DNA from: Diogma glabrata
Taxonomy: Eukaryota > Arthropoda > Insecta > Diptera > Cylindrotomidae
Direction of reading: 5' to 3'
Assembly: GCA_963693315.1 (NCBI GenBank)
Contig: OY856188.1
Span: 3,532,257 to 3,596,256 of the forward strand
Length of the DNA: 64,000 nt
Of the stretch, positions 13,262 through 24,105 are shown in pieces. Position numbers and translations under genes: made by a program. Under the pieces are notes generated by a model that saw only the letters and a program-made list of their open reading frames with translations, was not told the origin of the DNA and did not search any database. Within the stretch, counting starts at the first letter, position 1. Every line of letters starts with the position of its first letter.

Positions 13262-15271
13262 CCCCTCCCATTTCGTGTGAATACCCATAAAAATATCATT
13301 TGCAAAATCTGATATCAATCGGCCAATTCTAAGACGTGCCTCCGGCCACTTAAAGTTAAGAAATTTTGTTCTGGACCTTAAAAAAAACTTTTTTATTTTT
13401 TGTGCGACACAATATCATTTTTTTTTATCATTTGTGCGTCAATACCCATAAAAAATTATGTGTAAAAATTGAAATCAACCGTTCAACTCTAAGGGGTATC
13501 CCCGGCCACTTACAGATGAAAGGTTTGGTTGGGGCCATTACAAAGAAAAATTTTAATTTTTTGTACGACACCCTCCCATTTGGTGTCACTACCCATAAAA
13601 ATATTATGTGTAAAATTTGAAATCAATCGGTCAACTCTAAGGGGTGCCCCCGGCCATTTAAAGTTGAGAGGTTTTCTTGTGGCCAATATAAAGAAAAATT
13701 TAAATTTTTTGTACGACACCCTAACATTTCATGTCAATGCCCGTAAAAATATTATTTGCAAACTTCTAAATCAATCGGTCAATTCTAAGACGTGCCTCCG
13801 GCCACTTAAAGTTGAGAAATTTTGTTCTGGACCTTAAAATAAAAATTGTTTATTTGTTGTGCGACACCCTCCCATTTCGTGTCAATACCCATAAAAAAAT
13901 TATGTGTAAAATTTGAAATCAATCGTTCAACTCTAAGGCGTGCCCCCGGCCTCTTAAACTTGAAAGGTTTTGTTCTGGCCACTACAAAGAAAAATTTAAA
14001 TTTTTTGTACGACATCCTCCCGTTTCATGTGAATACCCTTAAAAATTTTATTTGCCAAATTTGAAATCAATCGATCAACTCAAAGGCGTGTCCCCGGCCA
14101 CTTAAAATTGAGAGGTTTTGTTCTGGCCATTACAGACAAAAATTTAAATTTTTTGTACGACACCCTCCCATTTCGTGTCAATACCCTTAAAATTGTTATT
14201 TGCAAAATTTGAAATCAATCGGTCAACTCTAAGGCGTGCCCCCGGCCATTTAACGTTGAGAGATTTTGTTCTGGCCATTACAAAGAAAAATTTAAATTTT
14301 TTGTACGACACCCTCCCATTTCATGTCAATACCTGTAAAAATATTATTGGCAAAATTTGAAATCAATCGGTCAATTCTAAGACATGCCTCCTGCCGCTTA
14401 AAGTTGAGAAATTTTGTTCTGGGCCTTAAAAAAAATTTTTTTATTTTTTGTGCGCCGCCCTCCCATTTTGTGTCAATACCCATAAAAATATTATTTGCAA
14501 AATTTGAAATCAATCGTTCAACTCTAAGGCGTGCCCCCGGCCACTTAAACTTGAAAGGTTTTGTTCTGGCCATTACAAAGAAAAACTAAATTATTTTGTA
14601 CGACACCCTCCCATTTCGTGTGAATACCCATAAAAATGTTATTTGCAAAATTTGAAATCAATCGGTTAACTTTGAGGCGTGCCCCCGACTACTTAAAGTT
14701 GAGAGGTTTTGTTCTGGCCATTAGAGACAAAAATTTAAATTTTTTGTACGACACCCTTCTATTTCATGTCAATACCCGTAAAAATATTATGTGCAAAATT
14801 TGAAATCAATCGGTCAATTCTAAGACGTGCCTCCGGCCACTTAAAGTTGAGAAACTTTGTTCTAGACCTTAAAAAAAAATTTGTATATTATGTGCGACAC
14901 CCTCCCATTTCGTGTAAATACCCATAAAAAAATTATGTGTAAAATTCGAAATCAATCGTTCTACGCTAAGGCGTGCCGGGGCCGGGGCCGGGGCCGGGGC
15001 ACCCCTTAGCGTTGAACGATTGACTTCAATTTTTACACATAATTTTTTTATGGCTATTGACACGAAATGAGAGCGTGTCGCACAAAAAATAAAAAAATTT
15101 TTTTTAAGGTCCAGAACAAAATTTCACAACTTTAAGTGGCCAGAGGCACATCTTAGAATTAACCGATTGATATCAGATTTTGCAAATAATATTTTTATGG
15201 GTATTCACACGAAATGGGAGGGTGCCGTACAAAAAATAAAAATTTTTGTTTTTAAGGGCCCCTAATAGATA
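13262..15271. repeat. ~148-bp satellite array with an orientation flip
   Basis: Twelve direct copies of a ~148-bp unit are recognisable from the core TCAATCGGTCAA(C/T)TCTAAG at about 13312, 13470, 13620, 13770, 13917, 14065, 14212, 14362, 14510, 14660, 14805 and 14952. Each unit also holds CCCTCCCATTTCGTGTCAAT and a CGGCCACTTAAAGTTGAGA-like block. After a (CCGGGG)n core at 14976-15000 the array continues as about two units in the opposite orientation, to 15271. Two unit types alternate: type A (ATTCTAAGACGTGCCTCC...) at 13312, 13770, 14362 and 14805, type B (ACTCTAAGGCGTGCCCCC...) elsewhere. Open frames on both strands are by-products of the repeat. Confidence 0.9.
14976..15000. repeat. (CCGGGG)n G-rich core at the array inversion point
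   Basis: Four tandem copies of CCGGGG plus one base. The G-runs could form a quadruplex. It sits exactly where direct units give way to inverted units, replacing the GTGCCCCCGG segment of a normal unit. Confidence 0.85.
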
Positions 15272-16938
15272 TATATCTTCCAAACGTGTCAGATTTACAC
15301 TCTTTCTTCCTTAAACAACTATTTTCTTTTATTTGCTGCATTCACTATTTTTTTTAAAAATGGCGTACGTTGATTACTTATGATAACTGCCAATCAAATG
15401 CTAATCTGATCTGAAATTTAAATTTTGTGTTGTATTCTTTTTAGTCATTGAATAGTTTAGCATTAATTTATTATTCGATCTCTTTTGAGATTTTCTATGT
15501 TGTTGTTATCCAATCAACTTTGATTCAGTCCTTTTATTTTGTCTTTCAAACTTAATGGTGAATCTATGAAATAATGGAACAACTAAAATATTTATACTTT
15601 TATACCAATATTTTAAATTTATTTTTAATTCTTCGACAAAAATTTTCACACAATCTATAAAATTCTGATGGTCCCAAGTGATTTTTTTACAAATAGTAAT
15701 AGAGCGTTGATGCGAAGGCAATTTTTAAATATTATTTATTGTTCAGAATTCAGACTAACATTCTTGTTGATTATCATAGGTTTGAACAAAAGATGTTCGG
15801 GTAAACAAACATTTGTTTGTATAGTAATTGAGTGCACATAGATTTGTTCGTATATTAATACAGTTAAATCTCATTCATTTACCATTATGTTAATATTTTC
15901 TATTAACAATACAAATATTCATCAACTAAATTCGTCAGTATTACAAAATAAAAAAATGTTTTTATAAGAAATTCCCTCTGACTTAATTTCCGTAAGAAAA
16001 ACTTTTAACAAAGAAAACAATTTGGAAATCCAAATAAAACGTTGATGTTAACTAGATCATACAGCTAAAATAAGAAATTGTTCTTCCACTACAACAAATA
16101 ACAACATTTTAATATTTGGTCGGTTTTTTGATTTAATAACAACTTTTTGTTATAATTCTCTCTACTTATCAATGGCTTTGATTTTGTTTTATATTTTCTT
16201 CAACTAAGTGTTTTTTTTCTATTAATCTTCCAAGAAATCGTCAGTACGTCTTTTAAAAATTTGTTTTTGTTTAACTTTTACAAGATTATAATTAATTTAA
16301 AAATAAAACGTGATTTGTTTTAGATGTTTGATTTATGTTTGAATTGCGTTAATTGATGTATTTTTATTTGTTGAAGTTGGTATTTTATTTTAAATAAAAT
16401 ATGTTTTGTAATAGGATTTACAATATGTGTCACAACAATATATACAAATAAAGGTTCGGTTCGAATAACCGTGTCAGAGCTGGATTAGATAATTTGATCA
16501 GGGTTCGATATCACAAATGAATCACGGTGAACCATTCAAGTTGTGTTATTTGTCTTTGATTAGCCAAATTTATTAATCATAATTTGTGTTGAATTGGGAC
16601 GATTGAGGGATTTCTTTTGTAGATTTCAAAGTATTATTAGTAACATCTACATTACTAAGCCAAATTTTAAGTTTTATCGTTTGGAATCAAATTATTGGCA
16701 TCATTGGAACTGTAGTTCAAATCAATACGCGAATTGACTTTTGTAGTAACCTACTTAGACCGAATAACAAGATAGTAGTCTACCAAGGCCATTATATCTC
16801 TACATATGGAAATCTTCTACATATCGACATCTGGAAAGCTTTAACCAAATATAGGGGAGAATAGAGAATAGTATGCATACAGAGACGTATAACTGGCTAA
16901 TATTATACAATATTATTTATCTGTCTCCAAGCAGGTTG
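15272..16938. other. AT-rich stretch, no gene seen
   Basis: Only short chance frames (for example minus 15506-15721) without motifs. It ends at the target duplication of the gypsy element. Confidence 0.5.
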
Positions 16939-16943
16939 ACTTC

Positions 16944-17075
16944 TGTGATGTTTTACCAAAGAAAATAACTACAGAACTGATTAATTTATTATTCAAAGAT
17001 AAAAGATTACAGTTATTGTTTAACATAATTTATTACCATCACCGTTATAAATATAGTCATTCCCATATATGCTAA
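16944..17075 (-). repeat. 3' LTR of the gypsy element
   Basis: About 132 bp, matching 23959-24100. The integrase reading frame (17020-17247) runs directly into it with no clear polypurine tract, consistent with a deletion next to the LTR. Confidence 0.8.
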
Positions 17076-17645
17076 TATATATTTTTATGGGATTAATTAT
17101 ATCAAATCTACTCTTAAGTTGTCTATTAAACATTATCATTGCTGGTGACATACCTGTAGTGCTGTGAATGGAATTGCGATAGTCTAGTAAGAACGACTCA
17201 AGATATTGATCCGAATTAACTGCTGATTTTTTAGAGTGTAGTGCCAACTTACAAATTTTAACACCATTTTCAGCCTGTCCATTAGTTGCAGGATGACCAA
17301 CAGGGCTAGTTTTGTGAACTATATTTTTTTTTTTTTAAATTCTTTAAATTCGGCCGAAACAAAGGAAGTTCCATTGTCCGTTACAACAATATCAGGTAAC
17401 CCAAACCTTGGAAAAATTCTCTCCCAAATCCCATAAAATCGAGATGCAACCTTTGCCATGGAGCGGATGGCCATTCCCAACAATAATATAATTAATAAAA
17501 CATTAATATAATTAATAAAAACATCTATAGTACTTAAATCTGTCTGCTCAGGTTTTGGACTCCAACTCATATTGATATCCTGATAAAAACAAAGCAACCG
17601 TTTTGCTGACATTGCTGGAATACCTTTCTGAGAACAAAATATCAA
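17020..17645 (-). pseudogene. gypsy integrase remnant
   Basis: The 17319-17645 frame holds IFPRFGLPDIVVTDNGTSFV and then E-F, the second catalytic Asp block (D-N-G-x-x-F) of retroviral-type integrases. The 17020-17247 frame holds LLDYRNSIHSTTGMSPAMIM, the Y-R-x-x-x-H-x-x-T-G-x-S-P segment near the end of the core. The zinc-binding N-terminus and the first catalytic Asp are missing. It ends inside the 3' LTR. Confidence 0.8.
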
Positions 17646-18064
17646 TATAATCGGTTTATTATCTGAAACTTAGGTGAACTTCCTACCAAATAAATACACA
17701 TTGAATTTTTTAGCTCCAAACATGACTGCCAGGGCTTCTTTTTCAATTTGAGAATATCTGGTTTCTGTTTCTGATAATCTTTGCGAGGCAAATGAAATGA
17801 GTCTTTCGGTAGACTTTGATAGCTATGGAGTAGAACAGCTGCTACACCTGTAGGACTTGCGTCTACTACTAACTTTACTGAAACGCTAGGATCATAGTGA
17901 GCTAATACTTGCTTTGAAGTCAGCAGTTGTTTAACGTTCTCAAAACAGGTACCCTGTTGTGGTCCTCTCTCAAATTTAACCTTTTTAGACAGCAATTCAT
18001 ATAATTTTGAGGCCACAGATGCTAAATTAGGCATAAATGTTCGGTAAAAATTAACCATTCCCAA
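17642..18064 (-). pseudogene. gypsy RNase H fragment
   Basis: The frame starts with MGMVNFYRTFMPNLA, the G-M-x-N-F-Y-R-x-F-I-P motif, then KLVVDASPTGVAAVLLHSYQ, the first catalytic aspartate block of gypsy RNase H. It is one frame after the RT palm. The later RNase H region is poorly preserved. Confidence 0.75.
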
Positions 18065-18067
18065 AAA

Positions 18068-18481
18068 TTATTGTAGTTCGACTTCTGACGTAGGTCTAGG
18101 AAATTTCAACATATCTTCAATACGTGTATTGTCCATATGCAAACCGTTTTTGTCAATCATATGGCCTAGATACTTAAGAGACTTTGCCAAAAACTCACAA
18201 TTCTCTAGAGAAACTTTTAAGCCTGCATTATTGAAAATCGTAATTACTTGTTCAAGCCGATTAAGGTGCTTTGGCCTATTCTTAGCGGTGATTAAAACAT
18301 CGTCCATAAAAATTATAACACCTTCTAATCCCGACAACAAAATTTCTATAATTTTTTGAAATATTGCTGGTGCTGGAACTAATCCATAAACCAACCTTGT
18401 ATATCTAAATAAACCTTTTGTTGTCGAAATTGTTGTTAAGTTTTTTGAACTCTCATCCAACTCTAATTTCTGGTACGCCAC
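18068..18481 (-). pseudogene. gypsy reverse transcriptase palm
   Basis: A 137-residue frame with FRYTRLVYGLVPAPAIFQK and the catalytic box IIFMDDVLITAK (the YxDD motif as FMDD), then FLAKSLKYLGHMID, the connection to RNase H. These are diagnostic of Ty3/gypsy RT. The frame is bounded by stops, so the polyprotein is broken. It follows the fingers fragment at 18523-18933 in element order. Confidence 0.8.
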
Positions 18482-18489
18482 GCTATAGA

Positions 18490-19130
18490 TAAATCTAACT
18501 TTGAAAATTCCACTCCACCATGTTATTTTGCAAAAAGTTTTTCAATTTTGGGCAAGCTATATTGGTTGATGCACAATTGAGGATTGAGAGTTGCTATAAT
18601 CTCCGCAGATGCGCATATTACCATTTTTTTAAGAATAGGTACGATAGGCGTAGCCCATTCTGAATAATCAATTGGTTCCAATACGCTGAGATGTACTAGA
18701 AAATCTAAACCCTTTTCAACTTTTTCTTTGATAGCAAACGGCGAATGCCTTATCCTTAAAAATTTCGGTTCTGCACCCTCTTTTAATTTAAGTTTCACTG
18801 TGCCTTTATTGAACCTTCCAAGTTGTTTATCGAAAACTTTAGGATATTTATTAAATAATTCATTTATCTCATTATCCATATTAAAATTTTTCAAATAATA
18901 AAGTCCATCAAATTTAATGTCGAACGCTTGCATAAAATCCCTACCCAGAATCGGTGGCCCGCCATGATCAATAACAAATAAATTTAGAAACTTACATTGA
19001 TTTTTAAACCGATTTACTTCGGTCTGAAAGACCTAAGTATTACATTCATGAGCCAAAAGTGAAATTCTTACCCCCTGATTTTGTAATATTTTCTCAAACG
19101 CTAAATGGAGAGGTTTTTGAGTAGTTTTTT
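18490..19130 (-). pseudogene. gypsy protease C-terminus and reverse transcriptase N-terminus
   Basis: Minus-strand frames give LNLFVIDHGGPPILGRDFMQ near 18935-18990, the G-P-P-x-L-G-R-D block that ends gypsy proteases. The frame 18933-18523 then carries the RT fingers, with FLRIRHSPFAIKEKVE and the WATPIVPILKK block. A stop near 18520 separates it from the palm. The region upstream (about 19020-19100) has a premature stop. Confidence 0.75.
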
Positions 19131-19134
19131 TTCA

Positions 19135-22100
19135 ATCGGAAATAAGTGTAGTAAGTGTTAATAAGTGTTAATAAGTAGCTAATAAGTATTATAGTGTTTG
19201 TGTTTGTGTTTATAAAAATAAAAGTATTGAAGAACGGACGCGTACAATTATATAATTGGTGAGATTGTTCTTCATTAAAAAATTATTTGGTATAATGTGT
19301 TTACTGTTATTAAGGGGTAGGCAGGTAAAATTTTAACTTTATTGCTTTGATGTAATAAATTTATTTATTTTTTAAAGCGTAAATTTGTCTTGGTAACAGA
19401 AAGCAAAAAAATTCGTTTTAGTTGTTAGTGATTTTTTTTGGATTGATTGAGATATTTTTGTGAAGTTTTTGACATGATCTAGCTCCTCCCACCTCGGACT
19501 TATTTTAGGAGTTGGAAAATATCAGTTAGTAGATTATGAAATGTCTTTTTTTGACAAAAGTTAGGAATTAAGAATTTAACCCTTTATTTGTACTCTTCAA
19601 TTTTGTTAGTGTCTTTTGTGTCCCTATTTTTTTGCTTTTCTTTTATCGTGCTACTGTTGCATGAAATCTACTATCGTGTTTTTGTGACAGAGATATCCAG
19701 TTTCTTTTGTACTGTTTAGTGTCAAAGGGTAAGTCAAAGGGTAAATGAGGGGCAAAGGGGCACTGTCAAAGGGTAAGTCTTTGTCTCAACAAAATGGCCG
19801 CAGAGTGAACCAACAGCTTAGCATTGACTTCACCAACATAAGAGGACTCAATTCGAATCTAAACGAGGTTCATCACTACATTGAAAAAAATAAACCTGAC
19901 ATATTGTTTCTTACCGAAACAATTGTTAGTGGCAAAGCATCAAAGTTGGATCCCGATAAATACCGGATACCTAGTTACGAATTGGAACATTGCTTTTATA
20001 ACAAGCATAGTGTCTGTGTATTTGTTCGGGAGTCACTTTCATGTATGAGAATTAAGGCCTACGAGTTGAACTCTAAGCACCATAATTCTCTAGCACTGAA
20101 GATCTCAGGTGTTGATGAAACTATGTTTATAATAGGATTATATAGATCCACAAATTCTCCCCCAGGATGTCCATTTTTCGATCAAATATCGGCTAATCTA
20201 GACAAGATTACCACGGACTACCCCAAAGCAAGACTGGCCATTCTTGGAGACTTTAATATTCATAATAAAGAATGGCTTAAGTATTCATCGCGCACTGACG
20301 ACGTAGGAAGACAAGCCGAACTGATACTCGCAGATTATCACGGTTTGACGCAAATGATAGAGTGCCCCACTAGAATCTCAGACAGTTCACATCATAACAA
20401 TAATTTGCTGGATCTGTTTTTGACAAACGAACCAGATACTACGAAGACAAAAGTTGAACAACCCCTCGGAACATCGGACCATCTACTAATATCAGCAATA
20501 GTTCAATTTACATCACCGACACAAATTAAAGCAAATCCTCGTCGCGTTTGGAACTATAAACGCCCCAACTGGGAGGGACTGAGAAATTTTTATGATGAAA
20601 CTCCTTGGAAAACCATTTGTTGTGTTGATCAAGATCCTAGCACATCGGCAATAAGAATTTCTGAAATCATAAAAGACGGAATGCGGCGGTTTATTCCAAA
20701 TCGATTAATCACTCCTAAAACTGAGCCTTGCTTCACGCGGGATGTTGATGAGGCAGTGAGGAATAAACGCAAAGCATTTAAGACATATAACGCTAATAAA
20801 ATACCTGAAACCCATAGCGCCTATAAGAAAGCCAGAAATATTAGTAAATACAAAATAGACTTGGACAAAAAAGCGTTTATCCAGAAGAAAGCAAAGAAAT
20901 TCGCCGAGCACCCATCTGGCTCACGTAGTTTCTTTCAGGCAGTTAAATCAGTCCAGAGCAATTTTACTCGATCCTCTATTCCAACCTTAGTTCTGAATGT
21001 CATTCCCGTGAGCGACTCGAAAGAGAAGGCGGATCTTTTGGGTCGTATATTCGCAGAAAACTCAAACATAGTTGAACCGCCCCATTCTCCTACACTCATT
21101 CCCCCCGTTGTAACGAAAATGAAACCAATTATTTTTCGTTGCAATATTGTACGAAAAATGTTTCTTTCTATCAATATCAACAAATCTGCTGGCCCCGACG
21201 GTATTCCACCCCTCATTCTTAAAAATTTTGCTAGGCAACTAGCTCCAATTTTAACAAAATTTTTCTATTTATCTTATAAAACCGGAATATTTCGATTCTT
21301 GGAAACTGGCCAGCGTTCAACCCATACCAAAGAAAGGCAGTAAGACAGATCCTAACAATTGTAGACCAATTGCAATTCCGTCAGTTTTAGCTAAAATATT
21401 TGAAAAGTATGTTAACTACAATTTAATAGATTATTTGGAGGTGTCGCGAATTATTGATGATAAACAGTATGGTTTTCGTAGAAGTCATGCAACAGGTGAT
21501 CTGTTAGCCTACGTATCCCATCTCTGGAACAAATCGCTGAAAAACCATGGTGAAACATTCAGTATTTCACTTGACATTTCTAAAGCATTTGATAAAGTGT
21601 GGCATAAAAATCTCATACCTAAATTAAAATCTTATGGCATAGACCATCTTACTGTCTCATGGATTTATAGTTTTCTTACAGGTCGCCAATTTCATTTTAA
21701 TTTAGATGGTATCACATCCAATATTTTCACAACCAATGCTGGGGCTCCCCAAGGTTCTGCACTCTCACCAACCTTGTTTCTTCTATACATTAATGACTTA
21801 CTTATTTCCACAGTGCACCCAATCCATAGTTTTGCTGATGACAGCACATTGCATGCATCACATGCATCTCCTAAATTTCGATCTCATACTGCTGTTACCA
21901 CTGATAGAGATCTGCTAATTGATTCTATCAACAAAGATCTGGAGCGTATAATGGAATAAGGAGATCGTAATCTTATTTCATTTAATCCAACCAAAACCAA
22001 ACTATGCCGTCTTTCAGGAATAGAGCGACATAAAAATTTTCCTATTAAAATAAACCACGAGGAACTCACGCAATTCTGTTGAATAAGTTAGACTTCTTGG

Positions 22101-22819
22101 AGTGGATATTCAAAATAACTTGAAATGGAATAAACATGTGTTCAACCTCGCTAAATCTGCAATACCAAAAATTAGGATTCTTGAGTCGATGTAAAAAGTA
22201 TTTCAATCCCGAGCAAATTTTGCTAATCTTCAAGTCCTTTATTCGTCCATGTATGGAGTACTGCTGTCATGTTTGGGGAGGTGCTTGTCAGTCAACAATA
22301 AAATGTCTAGACTCTGTACAGAGAAAAGCAATACGGTTGATTGGTAATACCGAACTAACGGACCAGCTTGATTCACTCCAGCACAGAAGAAATGTGGCTG
22401 AATTATCAATCTACTATAAATATAACTTTAGCGAATTCTCCTCTAAGGAAATTCAAAATATCCTTCCATCGTGTGCGCAGTATAATCGACAAACAAGATC
22501 TGCCGAGTTATCCAATCCATTTGTTGTACAAATACCTCGTTGTAGAACTGTGTCCTTTCAGAACTACTATTTTAATAGAGTGGCCAAATTGTATTTCCTC
22601 TCTGTATTTCCCGATGAATTTTCCCCTCAGGCATTTAAAGAAAATGTCCATAATCATTTAAAACAATTAGTATAGTTATCCCTATATCTCCATTCCTTCC
22701 ATTTTCCTCATCTCCTTCCTTTATAGTTGACATGGTATCTTCGGATATTCAAAGAGTCTAAATAAGAATATTTCATATTTAGTGTGCTAAACATGTCTAA
22801 CTTAATAAAAAAAAAAAAG
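19135..22819 (+). mobile_element. Jockey/CR1-like LINE nested in the gypsy element
   Basis: A plus-strand non-LTR element inserted in the protease of the minus-strand gypsy element. It has a ~600-base leader with short TAATAAGT repeats, an endonuclease/RT coding region (19745-22675), a 3' UTR and a poly(A)-like run at 22806-22818. The 3' UTR block GGTATCTTCGGATATTCAAAGA (22732 on) is shared with the fragment at 48150-48490. The exact 5' boundary, near 19130, is inferred from where gypsy protease coding stops. Target duplications could not be resolved. Confidence 0.8.
19745..22675 (+). pseudogene. LINE endonuclease/reverse transcriptase polyprotein, frameshifted
   Basis: The first frame (19745-21343, 532 residues) begins with an apurinic-type endonuclease: FTNIRGLNSNLNEV, then FLTET, LGDFNIHNKEW and GTSDHLL, the N, E, D and S-D-H catalytic blocks. 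It then enters the RT with INKSAGPDGIPPLILK. A frameshift near 21300 moves to a second frame (21435-21959) with LDISKAFDKVWH, GAPQGSALSPTLFLLYINDL and the catalytic HSFADDSTLH. A stop at 21957 and a frameshift near 22100 separate the C-terminal part (22136-22675), which has YCCHVWGGA and IPRCRTVSFQNYYFNRV. It encodes target-primed reverse transcription machinery but is inactive as written. Confidence 0.85.
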
Positions 22820-23284
22820 TTTGCTAAGTGTATCATCTCTTTTCACTAAATTATGTTAATTTATGATCTGTTATAATTTTCTGGCATCGTATTGATGTTT
22901 CATGTTAGTTTTGCAATAAATTTTTAAACAGAGATAAAAAAATACTTGTCAAAGCTATGCTGCCCAAAGCAAAAGCTGCCCAAAACTAAAAACCATGTCC
23001 TCATAAAAGTTTTTTGCCGAAAACTATATCAAAATCCTTAACCAAAACCGAAGTCTTGATATCTCAGAGCTGTGAGATTTCAACTGTCTCAAACGTACTT
23101 CCATTGTAAGAATTAAAAATTTGTTTAGTTGGCTTCATCGCGTAATTTTCAAAAAGTTGATCATAAGTGGCTTTTGAAATAGCTGATATTGCTGCTTCGC
23201 TATCGACGTACATATCCATCGCAAGTTCCTCAATATAATTTATATTTTTATTAGCATTAATATGCAACACATTTTTTTTAGATG
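22820..23284 (-). pseudogene. gypsy aspartic protease, N-terminal part
   Basis: The minus-strand frame at 23064-23270 contains MYVDSEAAISAISKATY, the active-site loop of a retropepsin, which normally reads D-S/T-G-A. Here the glycine is replaced by glutamate, which should abolish activity. A stop follows at 23064. The rest of the protease appears on the far side of the LINE, at 18920-19100. Confidence 0.65.
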
Positions 23285-23875
23285 TCCTTTATTTTTACAT
23301 TTTCTAACAAATAATTTTTAAATTTACAATTAATTTCCTCGTGGTTTGTATAACCACAAATTTGACACATATTTACCATACCTTCCTGTTGTGATGATTT
23401 TGAATGTTTACCGTTTGTCCTGAATGACCTTTGATTTTAAGTTCCCTGTAGTTGATATATGTCACCTATAACTAATTCTGGTTCTTATTGATTTTTAATG
23501 CAATCCACAATAGCAGCAATTGATATCACCTGTTGAAACGTTAGTCTAGCTGCCCACTGGTTTATTGTTCCTGTATCTTCTTTATTTAAATTGTAAAACT
23601 TGTTCCTCTCTGCAAACTCGCTTACCACTATATAGGGAAGTGTGCATTTAAAACATCTACACACATTTTATAATTAGTTTTCTATTGGCTGATTTTATTT
23701 GGTTCAAGCAGTTTTTCTTAGTGTACTACTGGATAATCCACTTATAAGGTGTACTTTCTGTTTTTTTACATTTTTGTCGTCCTCTATGTCGTTAGCTATA
23801 AAAAATTGTTCCAATTGAATAACATAGAGCTGCCAATCATCTTCTTGATTGAACATTGGTGTTTTTGCACTCATT
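23285..23875 (-). pseudogene. gypsy gag remnant
   Basis: The frame opens at the ATG at 23875 and gives WQLYVIQLEQFFIANDIEDD about 14 residues in, like the W-x-x-Y/W-x-x-x-F-E-x-y-f start of gypsy Gag. A stop follows after about 57 residues. Further on, at roughly 23325-23370, the minus strand encodes a CCHC zinc knuckle, CQICGYTNHEEINC (C-x2-C-x4-H-x4-C), for RNA packaging. Stops and frame changes between these parts make it non-functional. It begins about 85 bases after the primer-binding site. Confidence 0.7.
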
Positions 23876-23958
23876 TTAATAAATTTTACTTTTATTATTA
23901 CTTTTATAATAACTATATAATTTAATTTATTAAAATATTTTTTATTTTCGTCGCCAAT

Positions 23959-24100
23959 TGTGATGTTTTACCAAAGAAAATAATTACAGAACTGATTAAT
24001 TTATTATTCAAAGATAAAAGATTACAATTATTGTTTAACATAATTTATTACCATTACCGTTATAAATATAGTCATAAATATAGTCATCATATATGCTACA
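23959..24100 (-). repeat. 5' LTR of the gypsy element
   Basis: It is 142 bp, starting TGTAGCATATATG and ending ACATCACA on the minus strand. Compared with the 3' LTR it has an extra short duplication of TATAGTCATAAA and about three base differences. The LTR is unusually short for a gypsy element. Confidence 0.85.
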
Positions 24101-24105
24101 ACTTC

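Larger units (their letters stand above)
16944..24100 (-). mobile_element. Ty3/gypsy LTR retrotransposon, split by a nested LINE
   Basis: The element lies on the minus strand. Its 5' LTR is 23959-24100 and its 3' LTR 16944-17075; both carry TGTGATGTTTTACC at the same end. The flanks show a perfect 5-bp target duplication, ACTTC (16939-16943 and 24101-24105). Directly inside the 5' LTR the minus strand reads ATTGGCGACGA, a typical primer-binding-site start. Gag, protease, RT, RNase H and a truncated integrase follow in order, all with stops or frameshifts. A LINE of about 3.7 kb (about 19135-22819) interrupts the protease. Without it the element would be only about 3.5 kb, so integrase and other parts are deleted. 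Confidence 0.88.

Noticed and set aside
13366..14589. Overlapping frames with repeated FEINRSTLR peptides
   Set aside because: Every unit of the 148-bp array yields the same peptide on either strand; no start, splice or domain signal.
14976..15000. GGGGCC repeat as a disease-type expansion
   Set aside because: Only four copies, in an insect satellite; similarity to the human repeat is coincidental.
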